In this document: piece after piece, positions 17,155-24,502 of the stretch | How positions within the stretch are numbered: position 1 is the stretch's first letter | How the letters are laid out: each line of letters opens with the position of its first letter | Source: Rhodospirillales bacterium 69-11 | Lineage (GTDB): Bacteria > Pseudomonadota > Alphaproteobacteria > Acetobacterales > Acetobacteraceae | Direction: 5' to 3' | Assembly: GCA_001898425.1 (NCBI GenBank) | Contig: MKTV01000097.1 | Location: forward strand, 9,130 to 45,291 | Length of the DNA stretch: 36,162 bases | Made by a program: the position numbers and the translations under genes | Notes under the pieces: generated by a model | Told to the model about the DNA's origin: nothing | What the model saw: the letters and a program-made list of their open reading frames with translations, nothing else | Database searches by the model: none

Positions 17155-17193
17155 TTGACAAGCGCTGCGCCATGATGTCCTACAAATAGGACA
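17155..17193 (+). promoter_or_regulatory. Putative promoter and 18-bp operator for the ICL/PEPM-hyuB-hyuA operon
   Basis: A perfect TTGACA (-35) is at 17155-17160. The -10 region falls on tcctacaaat (17178-17187), so the exact hexamer is unclear because TACAAA would need a 20-bp spacer. Over this -10 region lies a perfect inverted repeat, TGTCCTA-CAAA-TAGGACA (17176-17193), 18 bp upstream of the start codon. A repressor dimer bound here would block RNA polymerase. The inner TGT-N3-ACA resembles half of a GntR/FadR-type site, but the regulator family is not certain and no regulator gene is nearby. Confidence 0.6.
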
Positions 17194-17211
17194 ACTTCCC
17201 GAGGACCTTCG

Positions 17212-18078
17212 ATGACGGCCTCGCCGCTGCGCACCAGGCTGCAGGCGCAAACCGCCCTGCTCTGCCCCGGCGTCTACGACGCGTTCTCCGCCGCACTCGC
17301 CGCCGCGGCCGGGTTCGAAGCGCTCTACCTCTCCGGCGCCTCCATCGCCTACACGCGCCTGGGCAGCCCCGATATCGGCCTGGTCGGCATGACCGAGGTC
17401 GCCGACACCCTCGCCCGCATCACCGACCGCGTCGCGACCCCGGTGATCGTCGATGCCGACACCGGATGGGGCAACGCGCTCAACGTCGAGCGCACCGTCC
17501 GCACGCTCGAACGCGCCGGCGCCGCCGCCATCCAGCTCGAGGACCAGTCCTTTCCCAAGCGCTGCGGCCACCTGCAGGACAAGGCGCTGATCCCGGCTTC
17601 CGAGATGGCCGGCAAGCTCCGCGCCGCCCGCAGCGTGCGCGACCAGGCGCTCATCGTCGCGCGCACCGACGCGATCGCGGTCGAAGGCTTCGACGCCACG
17701 CTCGACCGCGCCGAGGCCTATGTCGATGCCGGCGCCGACGTGCTGTTCATCGAGGCGCCCGAGAGCCGCGCCCAGATGGACGCGATCGTCGCGCGCTTCG
17801 GCGCCCGCGTGCCGCTGCTCGCAAACATGGTCGAAGGCGGCAAGACCCCACTCGCCTCCGTGCAGGACCTGCAGCAGATCGGCTACCGCGTCGTGATCTT
17901 CCCAGGCGGCACCGTGCGCGCCCTCGCCCGCACCCTGCAGGACTATTTCGCGACGCTGCACCAGGACGGCACCACCGCCGCCTTCCGCGACCGCATGCTC
18001 GACTTCACCGGCCTCAACGCGCTGCTCGGAACCCCCGACATCCTGCAGCGCGGACGCGACTACGAGACGGAGCGCTGA
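17212..18078 (+). CDS. Isocitrate lyase/phosphoenolpyruvate mutase family protein
   Basis: This 288-residue protein has the ICL/PEP-mutase signature: Mg-binding VIVDADTGWG (D81, D83), the loop FPKRCGH (KRCGH at 116-120) that carries the catalytic Cys118 of the lyase branch, and later MVEGGKTP. These enzymes cleave or form C-C (or C-P) bonds next to a carboxylate, as in 2-methylisocitrate lyase, 2,3-dimethylmalate lyase and oxaloacetate decarboxylase. The KRCGH motif favours a lyase over a phosphonate mutase. The exact substrate is unknown. GAGGA lies 6 nt before the ATG. It is the first gene of an operon with hyuB (4-bp gap) and hyuA, so it probably acts on the acid released by that pathway. 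Confidence 0.9.
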   Translation: MTASPLRTRLQAQTALLCPGVYDAFSAALAAAAGFEALYLSGASIAYTRLGSPDIGLVGMTEVADTLARITDRVATPVIVDADTGWGNALNVERTVRTLERAGAAAIQLEDQSFPKRCGHLQDKALIPASEMAGKLRAARSVRDQALIVARTDAIAVEGFDATLDRAEAYVDAGADVLFIEAPESRAQMDAIVARFGARVPLLANMVEGGKTPLASVQDLQQIGYRVVIFPGGTVRALARTLQDYFATLHQDGTTAAFRDRMLDFTGLNALLGTPDILQRGRDYETER

Positions 18079-18082
18079 CCCG

Positions 18083-19705
18083 ATGGATCCCGTCACCCTG
18101 GCCGTGCTGAAGGGCCGGCTGGAAGGCATCGCCGACGAGATGGATGCCACGCTGTTCCGCAGCGCCTTCAACCCCACGATCGCCGAGGCGCACGACGCCT
18201 GCCACGGCCTGTATGACGCGGCCACCGGCGCGACGCTGATCCAGGGCAAGTTCGGCCTGCCGATCTTCGTGGGTGTCATGGCCTTCGCGACGAAGGCGGT
18301 GATCGACAAGTTCCCCGACGCCGCCGATGGCGACGTGTTCATCTTCAACGACCCCTATCTCGGCGGCACGCATCTCTCCGACCTGCGCCTGATCCGCCCC
18401 TGCTTCCGCGACGGCCGCATCTTCTGCTGGCTGGGCAGCGTCGGGCATTGGCACGACGTGGGCGGCGCGGTGCCCGGCAACTACAACCCGGCCGCCACCG
18501 AGTATTTCCAGGAGGGCGTGCTGATCCCGCCCGTCCGCCTCTACCGCGCCGGCGCGCTGAACCAGGACATCCTCGACATCGTCCTCGCCGCCTCGCGCCT
18601 GCCGGACGTCGCCTACGGCGACCTGCAGGCCCATCTCTCCGCGCTCGACCTCGGCGTCGCGCGGCTGGCCGTGCTGCTCGACGAATACACGCCCGACACC
18701 GTGGCCGAGGCGCTGCGCGAGCTGCAGGCGCGCGCCGCCACGCAGATCCGCGCCGAGATCGCCACGCTCCCGGACGGCACGTGGTCGCAGGAGGACTTCC
18801 TCGACAACGATGGCCGCACCGACGAGCCGCTGCGGATCGCCTGCGACATCACCAAGCAGGGGGAGCGGCTCACGCTCGACTTCTCCCGCTCCTCCCCCGC
18901 CTGCGCGGGGCCCGTGAACATCAGCCGCGCCACCACGGTCGCGTCCGTCTACGTGGCACTGAAGCACCTCTTCCCCGAGGTCGCGGCCAATTCCGGCGTG
19001 ATGGACCCGATCGAGGTGATCGTGCCCGCCGGCTCCCTGCTCGACGCCGAACGCCCGAAGCCGGTCGGCGGCTACACCGAGACGATCCTGCGCATCATCG
19101 ACGTGCTGTTCTCCGCCTTCGCCCGCATCCGCCCCGACCGCGCCTGCGGCAACGCCTACGGCACGATCAACGCACTCAGCATCGCCGGAACGCGCGCCGA
19201 CGGGCGGCGCTGGGTGCTGTTCCAGTTCTTCGGCGGCGGCCATGGCGGCACGCCGGAAGGCGACGGGCTCAGCCACGGCAACCCGCCGATCGCGACCGCC
19301 ATCATCCCGCCGGTCGAGGTGATGGAAGCCGCCTACCCCGTCCGCTACACGCAATGGGCCCTGCGTCCGGATTCCGGCGGCGCCGGCGAGCAGCGCGGCG
19401 GCCTCGGCGCGGTCTACGAGATCGAGCTGCTGGAAGAACACGCCGAGGCCTTCGTGTTCGCCGAACGCGCCCGCTTCGCGCCCAAGGGCGTGCTGGGCGG
19501 CGGTGACGGCGCGCCAAACCACATCGCCTATCGCCGCGACGACGGGTGGGAGACCCCGCCGTTGGGCTCCAAGGTCGTCGGCGTGCAGCTCGAACGCGGC
19601 GACCGCATCCGGCTCGAGAGCCCCGGCGGGGGCGGGCGCGGCGATCCGGCGCGGCGCGATCCCGAGGCGGCGGCGCGCGACCATCGCCTGGGATACGTGT
19701 CGTGA
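18083..19705 (+). CDS. hyuB: Hydantoinase B/oxoprolinase family protein (HyuB-like subunit)
   Basis: This 540-residue protein opens with the family pattern MDPVTLAVLKGRLEGIADEMDATLFRSAFNPTIAEAHDACHGLYD. Further signatures are FIFNDPYLGGTHLSDLRLI, NISRATTVASVYVALKHLFP, and the C-terminal RPDSGGAGEQRGGLG and SPGGGGRGDPARRDP. HyuB pairs with HyuA to open five-membered cyclic amides (hydantoins, N-methylhydantoin, 5-oxoproline, or acetophenone-type carboxylation in related complexes) using ATP. It begins 4 bp after the ICL/PEPM gene, with GGAG 10 nt before the ATG, and its TGA overlaps the hyuA GTG by 4 bases. The tight coupling supports an obligate complex. Substrate specificity is not readable from the sequence. 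Confidence 0.93.
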   Translation: MDPVTLAVLKGRLEGIADEMDATLFRSAFNPTIAEAHDACHGLYDAATGATLIQGKFGLPIFVGVMAFATKAVIDKFPDAADGDVFIFNDPYLGGTHLSDLRLIRPCFRDGRIFCWLGSVGHWHDVGGAVPGNYNPAATEYFQEGVLIPPVRLYRAGALNQDILDIVLAASRLPDVAYGDLQAHLSALDLGVARLAVLLDEYTPDTVAEALRELQARAATQIRAEIATLPDGTWSQEDFLDNDGRTDEPLRIACDITKQGERLTLDFSRSSPACAGPVNISRATTVASVYVALKHLFPEVAANSGVMDPIEVIVPAGSLLDAERPKPVGGYTETILRIIDVLFSAFARIRPDRACGNAYGTINALSIAGTRADGRRWVLFQFFGGGHGGTPEGDGLSHGNPPIATAIIPPVEVMEAAYPVRYTQWALRPDSGGAGEQRGGLGAVYEIELLEEHAEAFVFAERARFAPKGVLGGGDGAPNHIAYRRDDGWETPPLGSKVVGVQLERGDRIRLESPGGGGRGDPARRDPEAAARDHRLGYVS

Positions 19706-21765
19706 GCGGCGGGCGGCTCGTCGTCGGCGTCGATGTCGGCGGCACCTACACCGACCTGTTCCTGTTCGACGAAGCGACTGGCCGCGCCCGCGTCGGCAAG
19801 GTGCCCAGCACCCGCGGCCAGGAAGCGGCCGGCTTCGCCGACGGCATCATCGGCCTCGCTCCCCTGCCGGACATCTCCGCGATCGTGCACGGCACCACGG
19901 TCGGCACCAACGCGCTGCTCGAGCGCAAGGGCGCCCGCGCCGGGCTGATCACCACCCAGGGTTTCCGCGACGTGCTGGAGATGCGCCGTCGCGACCGCCG
20001 CCAGACCTGGGGGCTCACCGGCAACTTCGTCCCGGTGATCGAGCGCGACCTGCGCGAAGAGGTGCCCGAACGCACGCTGGCCGATGGCAGCATCCACACC
20101 CCGGTCGATCCCGATGCGGTGCGGGCCGCCGCCGCCCGCCTGCGCGACGCCGGCGCCCGCGCGCTGTGCATCGTGTTCCTGCACAGCTACGCCAATCCCG
20201 CGAACGAGCGCGCGGCCCTCGCCGCCGCGCGCGAGGTCTGGCCGAATGGCGACATCACCATCTCCAGCGACATCCTGCCCGAGATCCGCGAATTCGAGCG
20301 GACCAGCACGGCCGCGCTGAACGCGGTGCTGCAGCCGGTCGTCGGGTCCTATTTGTCCACGCTGGATGCGCGCCTGCGCGATGGCGGGTTCGGCGGCGAG
20401 TTCCTGATCGTGCAGTCGAACGGCGGCGTCATGAGCGTCGAGACGGCGCAGCGCCTGCCCGTGCGCACCGCGCTCTCGGGCCCCGCCGCCGGCGTGATCG
20501 CAGCCGCGCATATCGCGACCGAAGCCGGCTTCCCCGACGTGATCACCGGCGATGTCGGCGGCACGTCGTTCGACGTCTCCCTGGTTGCAGGCGGCGAACC
20601 GGCACTCGCCGCGCAGAGCACGATCGATTTCGGCCTCGTCGTGCGCACGCCGATGATCGAGATCACCACGATCGGCGCCGGCGGCGGCTCCATCGCGCGG
20701 GTCGACGCGGCGGGGCTGCTGCAGGTCGGGCCGGACAGCGCGGGCTCCGTCCCCGGCCCGGTCTGCTACGCCGCCGGCGGCACCCGCCCCACCGTGACCG
20801 ACGCCAACGTGGTGCTGGGCCGCATCAATGCGGAGCGGCCGATCGGCGGCAAGCTCGCCCGCCTCGACCGCGACGCCGCCGCCGACGCCATCCTGCGCGA
20901 CGTGGGCCGCCCCCTCGGCCTCGACGCGACCGACGCCGCGGCGGCGATCCTGCGCGTCGCCAATGCGCGCATGGCCTCCGCGCTGCGCCTCGTGTCGATC
21001 GAGCGCGGCCATGACCCGAAGCGGTTCAGCCTGATGCCGTTCGGCGGCGGCGGCGCGCTGCATGCCGGGGCGCTGATCCGCGAGGTGGGCCTCGCCCGCG
21101 CCCTGGTGCCCCGCTACCCCGGCGTGACGTCCGCGCTGGGCTGCGTCATCGCCGACATGCGGCACGACCGGGTGCGCACGCTGAACCGGCTGCTCGCCGC
21201 GATCGAGCCCGAGGCGCTGCGGGCCGAGATGGACGCAGCGGTGGCCGACCTCTCCGCCCTGCTCGACCGCGCCGGCGTCGCCTTCACCGGCCGCAGCGTC
21301 ACGCATGAGCTCGACATGAGCTATCTCGGCCAGACCCACACCGTCGCGGTCCGCCTCGACCTCGCGCCGGACGGGTCGGGGCCGGTGACACAGGCGGCGC
21401 TGCTGGCCGCGTTCGAGCGTGCCTATGGCGGCGCCTATGGACGGCTGCTGCCGGGGGCGCAGGTGCGGGTGCTGAACCTGCGTACCGCCGTGACCGGGCG
21501 GCGGCCGAAGATCGACCTGCTCTCGCTCGCCCCCGATCCGGACGCCAGCCTCGACGCCGCCCGCCGCGACCCCCGCCGCGTCTGGGTCGGCACCTGGCAG
21601 GAGGTGCCGGTGTTCGATCGCCTGCTGCTCCCGGTCGGCGCCTGCATCGCGGGCCCGGCCGTGCTGGAGCAGCCGGACACCACGATCCTGGTCGAACCCG
21701 GCCACCAGGGCCGCGTCGACCGGTTCGGCAACCTGATCCTGGAGCCGGAAGGTGCGGCGAACTGA
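19702..21765 (+). CDS. hyuA: Hydantoinase A/oxoprolinase family protein (HyuA-like ATPase subunit)
   Basis: This 687-residue protein has the ATP-binding signatures of the acetate/sugar kinase-Hsp70-actin fold: VVGVDVGGTYTDLFLFD at the N-terminus, HGTTVGTNALLERKGAR, the ITGDVGGTSFDVSLV phosphate-2 segment and IGAGGGSIARVD. It should hydrolyse ATP to activate the cyclic amide that HyuB and HyuA open. The start is the GTG at 19702 (GTGA overlap with the hyuB stop), chosen because the family sequence begins right there; the open frame back to 19546 is a shadow of hyuB. The normal length is about 690 residues, so the protein is complete. The gene is followed after 81 bp by the isochorismatase-like gene. 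Confidence 0.93.
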   Translation: MSGGRLVVGVDVGGTYTDLFLFDEATGRARVGKVPSTRGQEAAGFADGIIGLAPLPDISAIVHGTTVGTNALLERKGARAGLITTQGFRDVLEMRRRDRRQTWGLTGNFVPVIERDLREEVPERTLADGSIHTPVDPDAVRAAAARLRDAGARALCIVFLHSYANPANERAALAAAREVWPNGDITISSDILPEIREFERTSTAALNAVLQPVVGSYLSTLDARLRDGGFGGEFLIVQSNGGVMSVETAQRLPVRTALSGPAAGVIAAAHIATEAGFPDVITGDVGGTSFDVSLVAGGEPALAAQSTIDFGLVVRTPMIEITTIGAGGGSIARVDAAGLLQVGPDSAGSVPGPVCYAAGGTRPTVTDANVVLGRINAERPIGGKLARLDRDAAADAILRDVGRPLGLDATDAAAAILRVANARMASALRLVSIERGHDPKRFSLMPFGGGGALHAGALIREVGLARALVPRYPGVTSALGCVIADMRHDRVRTLNRLLAAIEPEALRAEMDAAVADLSALLDRAGVAFTGRSVTHELDMSYLGQTHTVAVRLDLAPDGSGPVTQAALLAAFERAYGGAYGRLLPGAQVRVLNLRTAVTGRRPKIDLLSLAPDPDASLDAARRDPRRVWVGTWQEVPVFDRLLLPVGACIAGPAVLEQPDTTILVEPGHQGRVDRFGNLILEPEGAAN

Positions 21766-21846
21766 TCTCCGACCCGGGACGAGTGCCGCCGTGACCTCCC
21801 CCGTCCGACCCGCCGACCCGATCCCCGACGCCACCGGAGTACCGGC

Positions 21847-22443
21847 ATGAGTTCCTGGTCCGACTGCGCCCTGCTGCTCTGCGACCTGCAGAACGACTTC
21901 ATTCATCCCGACGGCGCCTATGGCCGCGCCGGCCAGGGCAACGCGGAGATCGCCGCGCTCCCCGCGCGGCTGAAGCCGCTGGTCGACGCGATGCGCGCCG
22001 CCGGCGGCTGGGTCGTATCCACGCATTTCACGCTGGTGCCCGGCCGCGGCGGCGAGCCCTTTATCTCGCCCCACCTGAAGAAGCTGCGGCCGTTCCTGGC
22101 GAAGGGCGACTTCGTGCCGGGAGGCTGGGGCCACGCCCAGGTGGACACGCTGGGGCCCGCCGACATTGCGGTGGAGAAGGTCGCCTTCTCCGCCTTCTAC
22201 ATGAGCCGGCTGGAATGGGTGCTGGCCCGCGCCGGCGTGAAGCGGCTGCTGGTCGCCGGGATCGTGACCAATGGCGGCGTCGCCAGCACCGTGCGCGACG
22301 CGGCGGTGCGCGACTTCGAGGTCACCCTGCTGTCCGACGGCTGCGCCGCCTTCGACCCCGAGACGCACCGGATCGCGGTCGAGGCGCTGCGCCCCGTGGC
22401 CAAGGTCGGCACGATCGCCGAGGCGATCTCGGCGATCGGCTGA
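21847..22443 (+). CDS. Isochorismatase-fold hydrolase lacking the nucleophilic cysteine
   Basis: This 198-residue protein has the isochorismatase-like fold: LLLCDLQNDF with catalytic D13, EKVAFSAFY with catalytic K111, and GIVTNGGVASTVRDA, where amidohydrolases of the family have N-V-C-V. Here the cysteine position is Gly144 (codon at 22276-22278). Nicotinamidases, N-carbamoylsarcosine amidases and ureidoacrylate hydrolases need that Cys, whereas true isochorismatases (EntB, PhzD) naturally have Gly. The usual name 'cysteine hydrolase' would therefore be misleading; the reaction could be a vinyl-ether-type hydrolysis or something new. GGAG lies 8 nt before the ATG. It is the last gene of the hyu operon by orientation and spacing, and converges on the lytic transglycosylase gene. 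Confidence 0.88.
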   Translation: MSSWSDCALLLCDLQNDFIHPDGAYGRAGQGNAEIAALPARLKPLVDAMRAAGGWVVSTHFTLVPGRGGEPFISPHLKKLRPFLAKGDFVPGGWGHAQVDTLGPADIAVEKVAFSAFYMSRLEWVLARAGVKRLLVAGIVTNGGVASTVRDAAVRDFEVTLLSDGCAAFDPETHRIAVEALRPVAKVGTIAEAISAIG

Positions 22444-22570
22444 GCCACACCCGAGCACGACGGTCCGCCGGAGGTCATCGTGGTGTGGCGAGCGTGGCTG
22501 GCGGCAATGCGTTCGGCCGCGGCGCGGGTGGCCGCCGAACCCGCCGCGGCGCCGGCGAGCGCCGGTCCGG

Positions 22571-24394
22571 CTACGATCCCGGCGGCACGGTGAAGCACGG
22601 CATGCCCGCCCCCGACAGCCGCCCGCAGGCGGCCGAGGCCTGCTCCGCCGACAACCCCACGAAGCGCGCGCGGAACAGCGTGCCGCTGCGCTGCACCGGG
22701 GTGACGCTCTGCTGCGCGCCCGCCAGCAGCGAGGCCGCCCGCGACCGCGCCGCGCTGAGCGCCGCATCCGAGGTCGCCGGGCTGGGGAAGGCCCCGACCT
22801 GGATGCTCCACACGCCCACGGGCTGCGCCGAACCGAACGGGCTGTTCCGCGGCATCGCGGTGATCGGCGCCGTGGCCACCGCGCGGGTGATCGGTGCGGG
22901 GGAGGGCAACGCCTCCGCCACCACCGGAACGGCGACCGCCGCCGGGGCCTGCAGGGCGGCGCGCCGATCCACGGAGGCATAGGCCGGCTGGGAGGGCGAC
23001 GCGTAGGCCGGCTGGGACGGCGGCGCGTAGGCTGGCTGGGAGGGCGGCACGTAGGCGGCGGGAGCCGAGGCCGCGGCGTAAGCCGGTGGCGGCGCGAGCG
23101 ATGGCGCGTAGGCCGTCGACCCCGCGCGGGCGGCCGGTGCCGCGTAGGCCGCCGCATAAGTGGGCTGCGCCGCAGGGGCGGCCTGCTCGGCAGGAGCGCG
23201 AGACGGCGCGGCGGTGGTGGGCGCGACCTGCGCTGATTGGGCCGCGCCGACCCATCCCGTGCGCGTCAGCACGCCGGTCGGGGCATTCGGCGTCACCAGC
23301 CCACCGCCATCGAAGGCCCGCAGCGACGGGTCGTTCGCCGCAACGTCACCCCCGACCGCGCCGCCCCCCATGTACGCCTGGTCGGCCGATGCGACCTGCC
23401 CGCCGCCCATATACGCCCGGTCCGCCGAAGCCACCGCGCCACCGCCCATGTAGGCCCGGTCCGCCGACGCGACGGCCCCACCGCCCATGTACGCTCGGTC
23501 TGCCGACGCGACGGCTCCGCCGCCCATGTAGGCCCGGTCTGCCGACGCGACGGCCCCACCACCCATGTAGGCCCGGTCTGCCGAGGCCACCGCTCCGCCG
23601 CCCATGTAGGCGCGATCCGCCGCGGAGCCGCCATAGCTCCGGGACGCCGAGGCCATCGCCGTCCCACCCGCATAGACGGCCAGCGGCCCCGTCATGCTCT
23701 CCGGATTGCCCAGCCGGGGCGCGATGGAGGAGAGGTAGCCGATCGTCTCGTCCGGCAGCCCGGACGCGCCGGACAGATAGGCGTCCAACCGATCCGGCCC
23801 GGCATTGTAGGCGGCGAGAAACCCCGGCGAGCCGAAGCGCTCGTACATCTCCCGGATATAGGCCGTGCCCGCCATGATGTTGTCGTGCGGATCGAACGGG
23901 TCGTCGCCCAGGCGGTAGCGCCGGCGCAGCATGTCGTAGGTGGCCGGCATCACCTGCATCAGGCCCATGGCGCCCGCGCTCGACGTCACCAGCCCACCGC
24001 GGCCGTCGAACTGGCGGCCGCCACTCTCCTGGCGCATGACCTCGCGGATCCAGCGTTCGGGAACCTGGTAGCGGGACGCGGCCTCCCGCACATACGGGCC
24101 CCACGGGTCGTCGGGCGTGCCGGGCACCGGGTAGGACCGCGCGGCGCGGGCGCGATAGCTGCGGGCCTCGGCGCGGGAGGCGGCCAGGTCGTAGCCGTAA
24201 TCGCCGGTCCCGTCATAGCCGCGGCGCCCGTCCCAGCGCGTCTGCGAGCCCGAACCCGCGCACCCCGCACAGAGCATGAGCAGGCCGATTGCGACCAGCT
24301 TGGGCGCGACCAACCTGGGCGCGAGCCGCCGCGGCACGAGTTGCGCGAAGGCGGGCGGAAAGCATGGGTGCGGCGGGGAGACCGGACGGGACAT
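22571..24394 (-). CDS. Lytic transglycosylase lipoprotein with 7 x 13-residue repeats and C-terminal SPOR domain
   Basis: This protein of about 607 residues has a lipoprotein signal (GLLMLCAGC, acylated C45), a goose-lysozyme-like SLT domain with catalytic Glu in VMRQESGG (E123), SSAGAMGLMQVMPATYDML and FLAAYNAGP. Then come seven tandem copies of a 13-residue unit (ADRAYMGGGAVAS), a long Ala/Pro/Tyr/Gln linker with 'PSQPAYA' repeats and a SPOR domain over the last 75 or so residues (WSIQVGAF...FRARFVG). It should cleave peptidoglycan glycan strands in the periplasm, and SPOR should bind denuded glycans at division sites. The ATG at 24394 gives an unusually long region before the lipobox; a GTG 19 codons later would give a normal signal. 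It follows pbpC after 108 bp. Confidence 0.92.
   Translation of the reverse strand: MSRPVSPPHPCFPPAFAQLVPRRLAPRLVAPKLVAIGLLMLCAGCAGSGSQTRWDGRRGYDGTGDYGYDLAASRAEARSYRARAARSYPVPGTPDDPWGPYVREAASRYQVPERWIREVMRQESGGRQFDGRGGLVTSSAGAMGLMQVMPATYDMLRRRYRLGDDPFDPHDNIMAGTAYIREMYERFGSPGFLAAYNAGPDRLDAYLSGASGLPDETIGYLSSIAPRLGNPESMTGPLAVYAGGTAMASASRSYGGSAADRAYMGGGAVASADRAYMGGGAVASADRAYMGGGAVASADRAYMGGGAVASADRAYMGGGAVASADRAYMGGGQVASADQAYMGGGAVGGDVAANDPSLRAFDGGGLVTPNAPTGVLTRTGWVGAAQSAQVAPTTAAPSRAPAEQAAPAAQPTYAAAYAAPAARAGSTAYAPSLAPPPAYAAASAPAAYVPPSQPAYAPPSQPAYASPSQPAYASVDRRAALQAPAAVAVPVVAEALPSPAPITRAVATAPITAMPRNSPFGSAQPVGVWSIQVGAFPSPATSDAALSAARSRAASLLAGAQQSVTPVQRSGTLFRARFVGLSAEQASAACGRLSGAGMPCFTVPPGS
23348..23620 (-). 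repeat. Seven in-frame 39-bp tandem repeats inside the lytic transglycosylase gene
   Basis: Seven contiguous 39-bp units encode ADRAYMGGGAVAS with small changes: the sixth has GGGQVAS and the seventh ADQAYMGGGAVGG. Most base differences are synonymous (gtaggcccggtctgcc versus gtacgctcggtctgcc), so the peptide is conserved while the DNA drifts. Confidence 0.9.
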
Positions 24395-24502
24395 CACGAG
24401 GTTACCGGAACCGCGGCGACAGTGCCGCTCTCGCACCATAGCGCAATGACACGCGCCATGCCGAGAGTTCATGTGCAGTCACAGCTTGTGGCGCCAACCA
24501 CC

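Noticed and set aside
21847-22443. Assignment as N-carbamoylsarcosine amidase completing a creatinine/N-methylhydantoin pathway with HyuA/HyuB
   Set aside because: The required nucleophilic cysteine is Gly144, so this specific activity is not supported.
22511-22540. Stem-loop gttcggc...gccgaac between the convergent hydrolase and transglycosylase genes, as a terminator
   Set aside because: It has a 7-bp stem with a 16-nt loop and no T-tract; too weak to call in GC-rich DNA.
23348-23620. Regular 39-bp repeats that could look like a CRISPR array
   Set aside because: The units are contiguous without unique spacers and encode an in-frame 13-residue peptide repeat.
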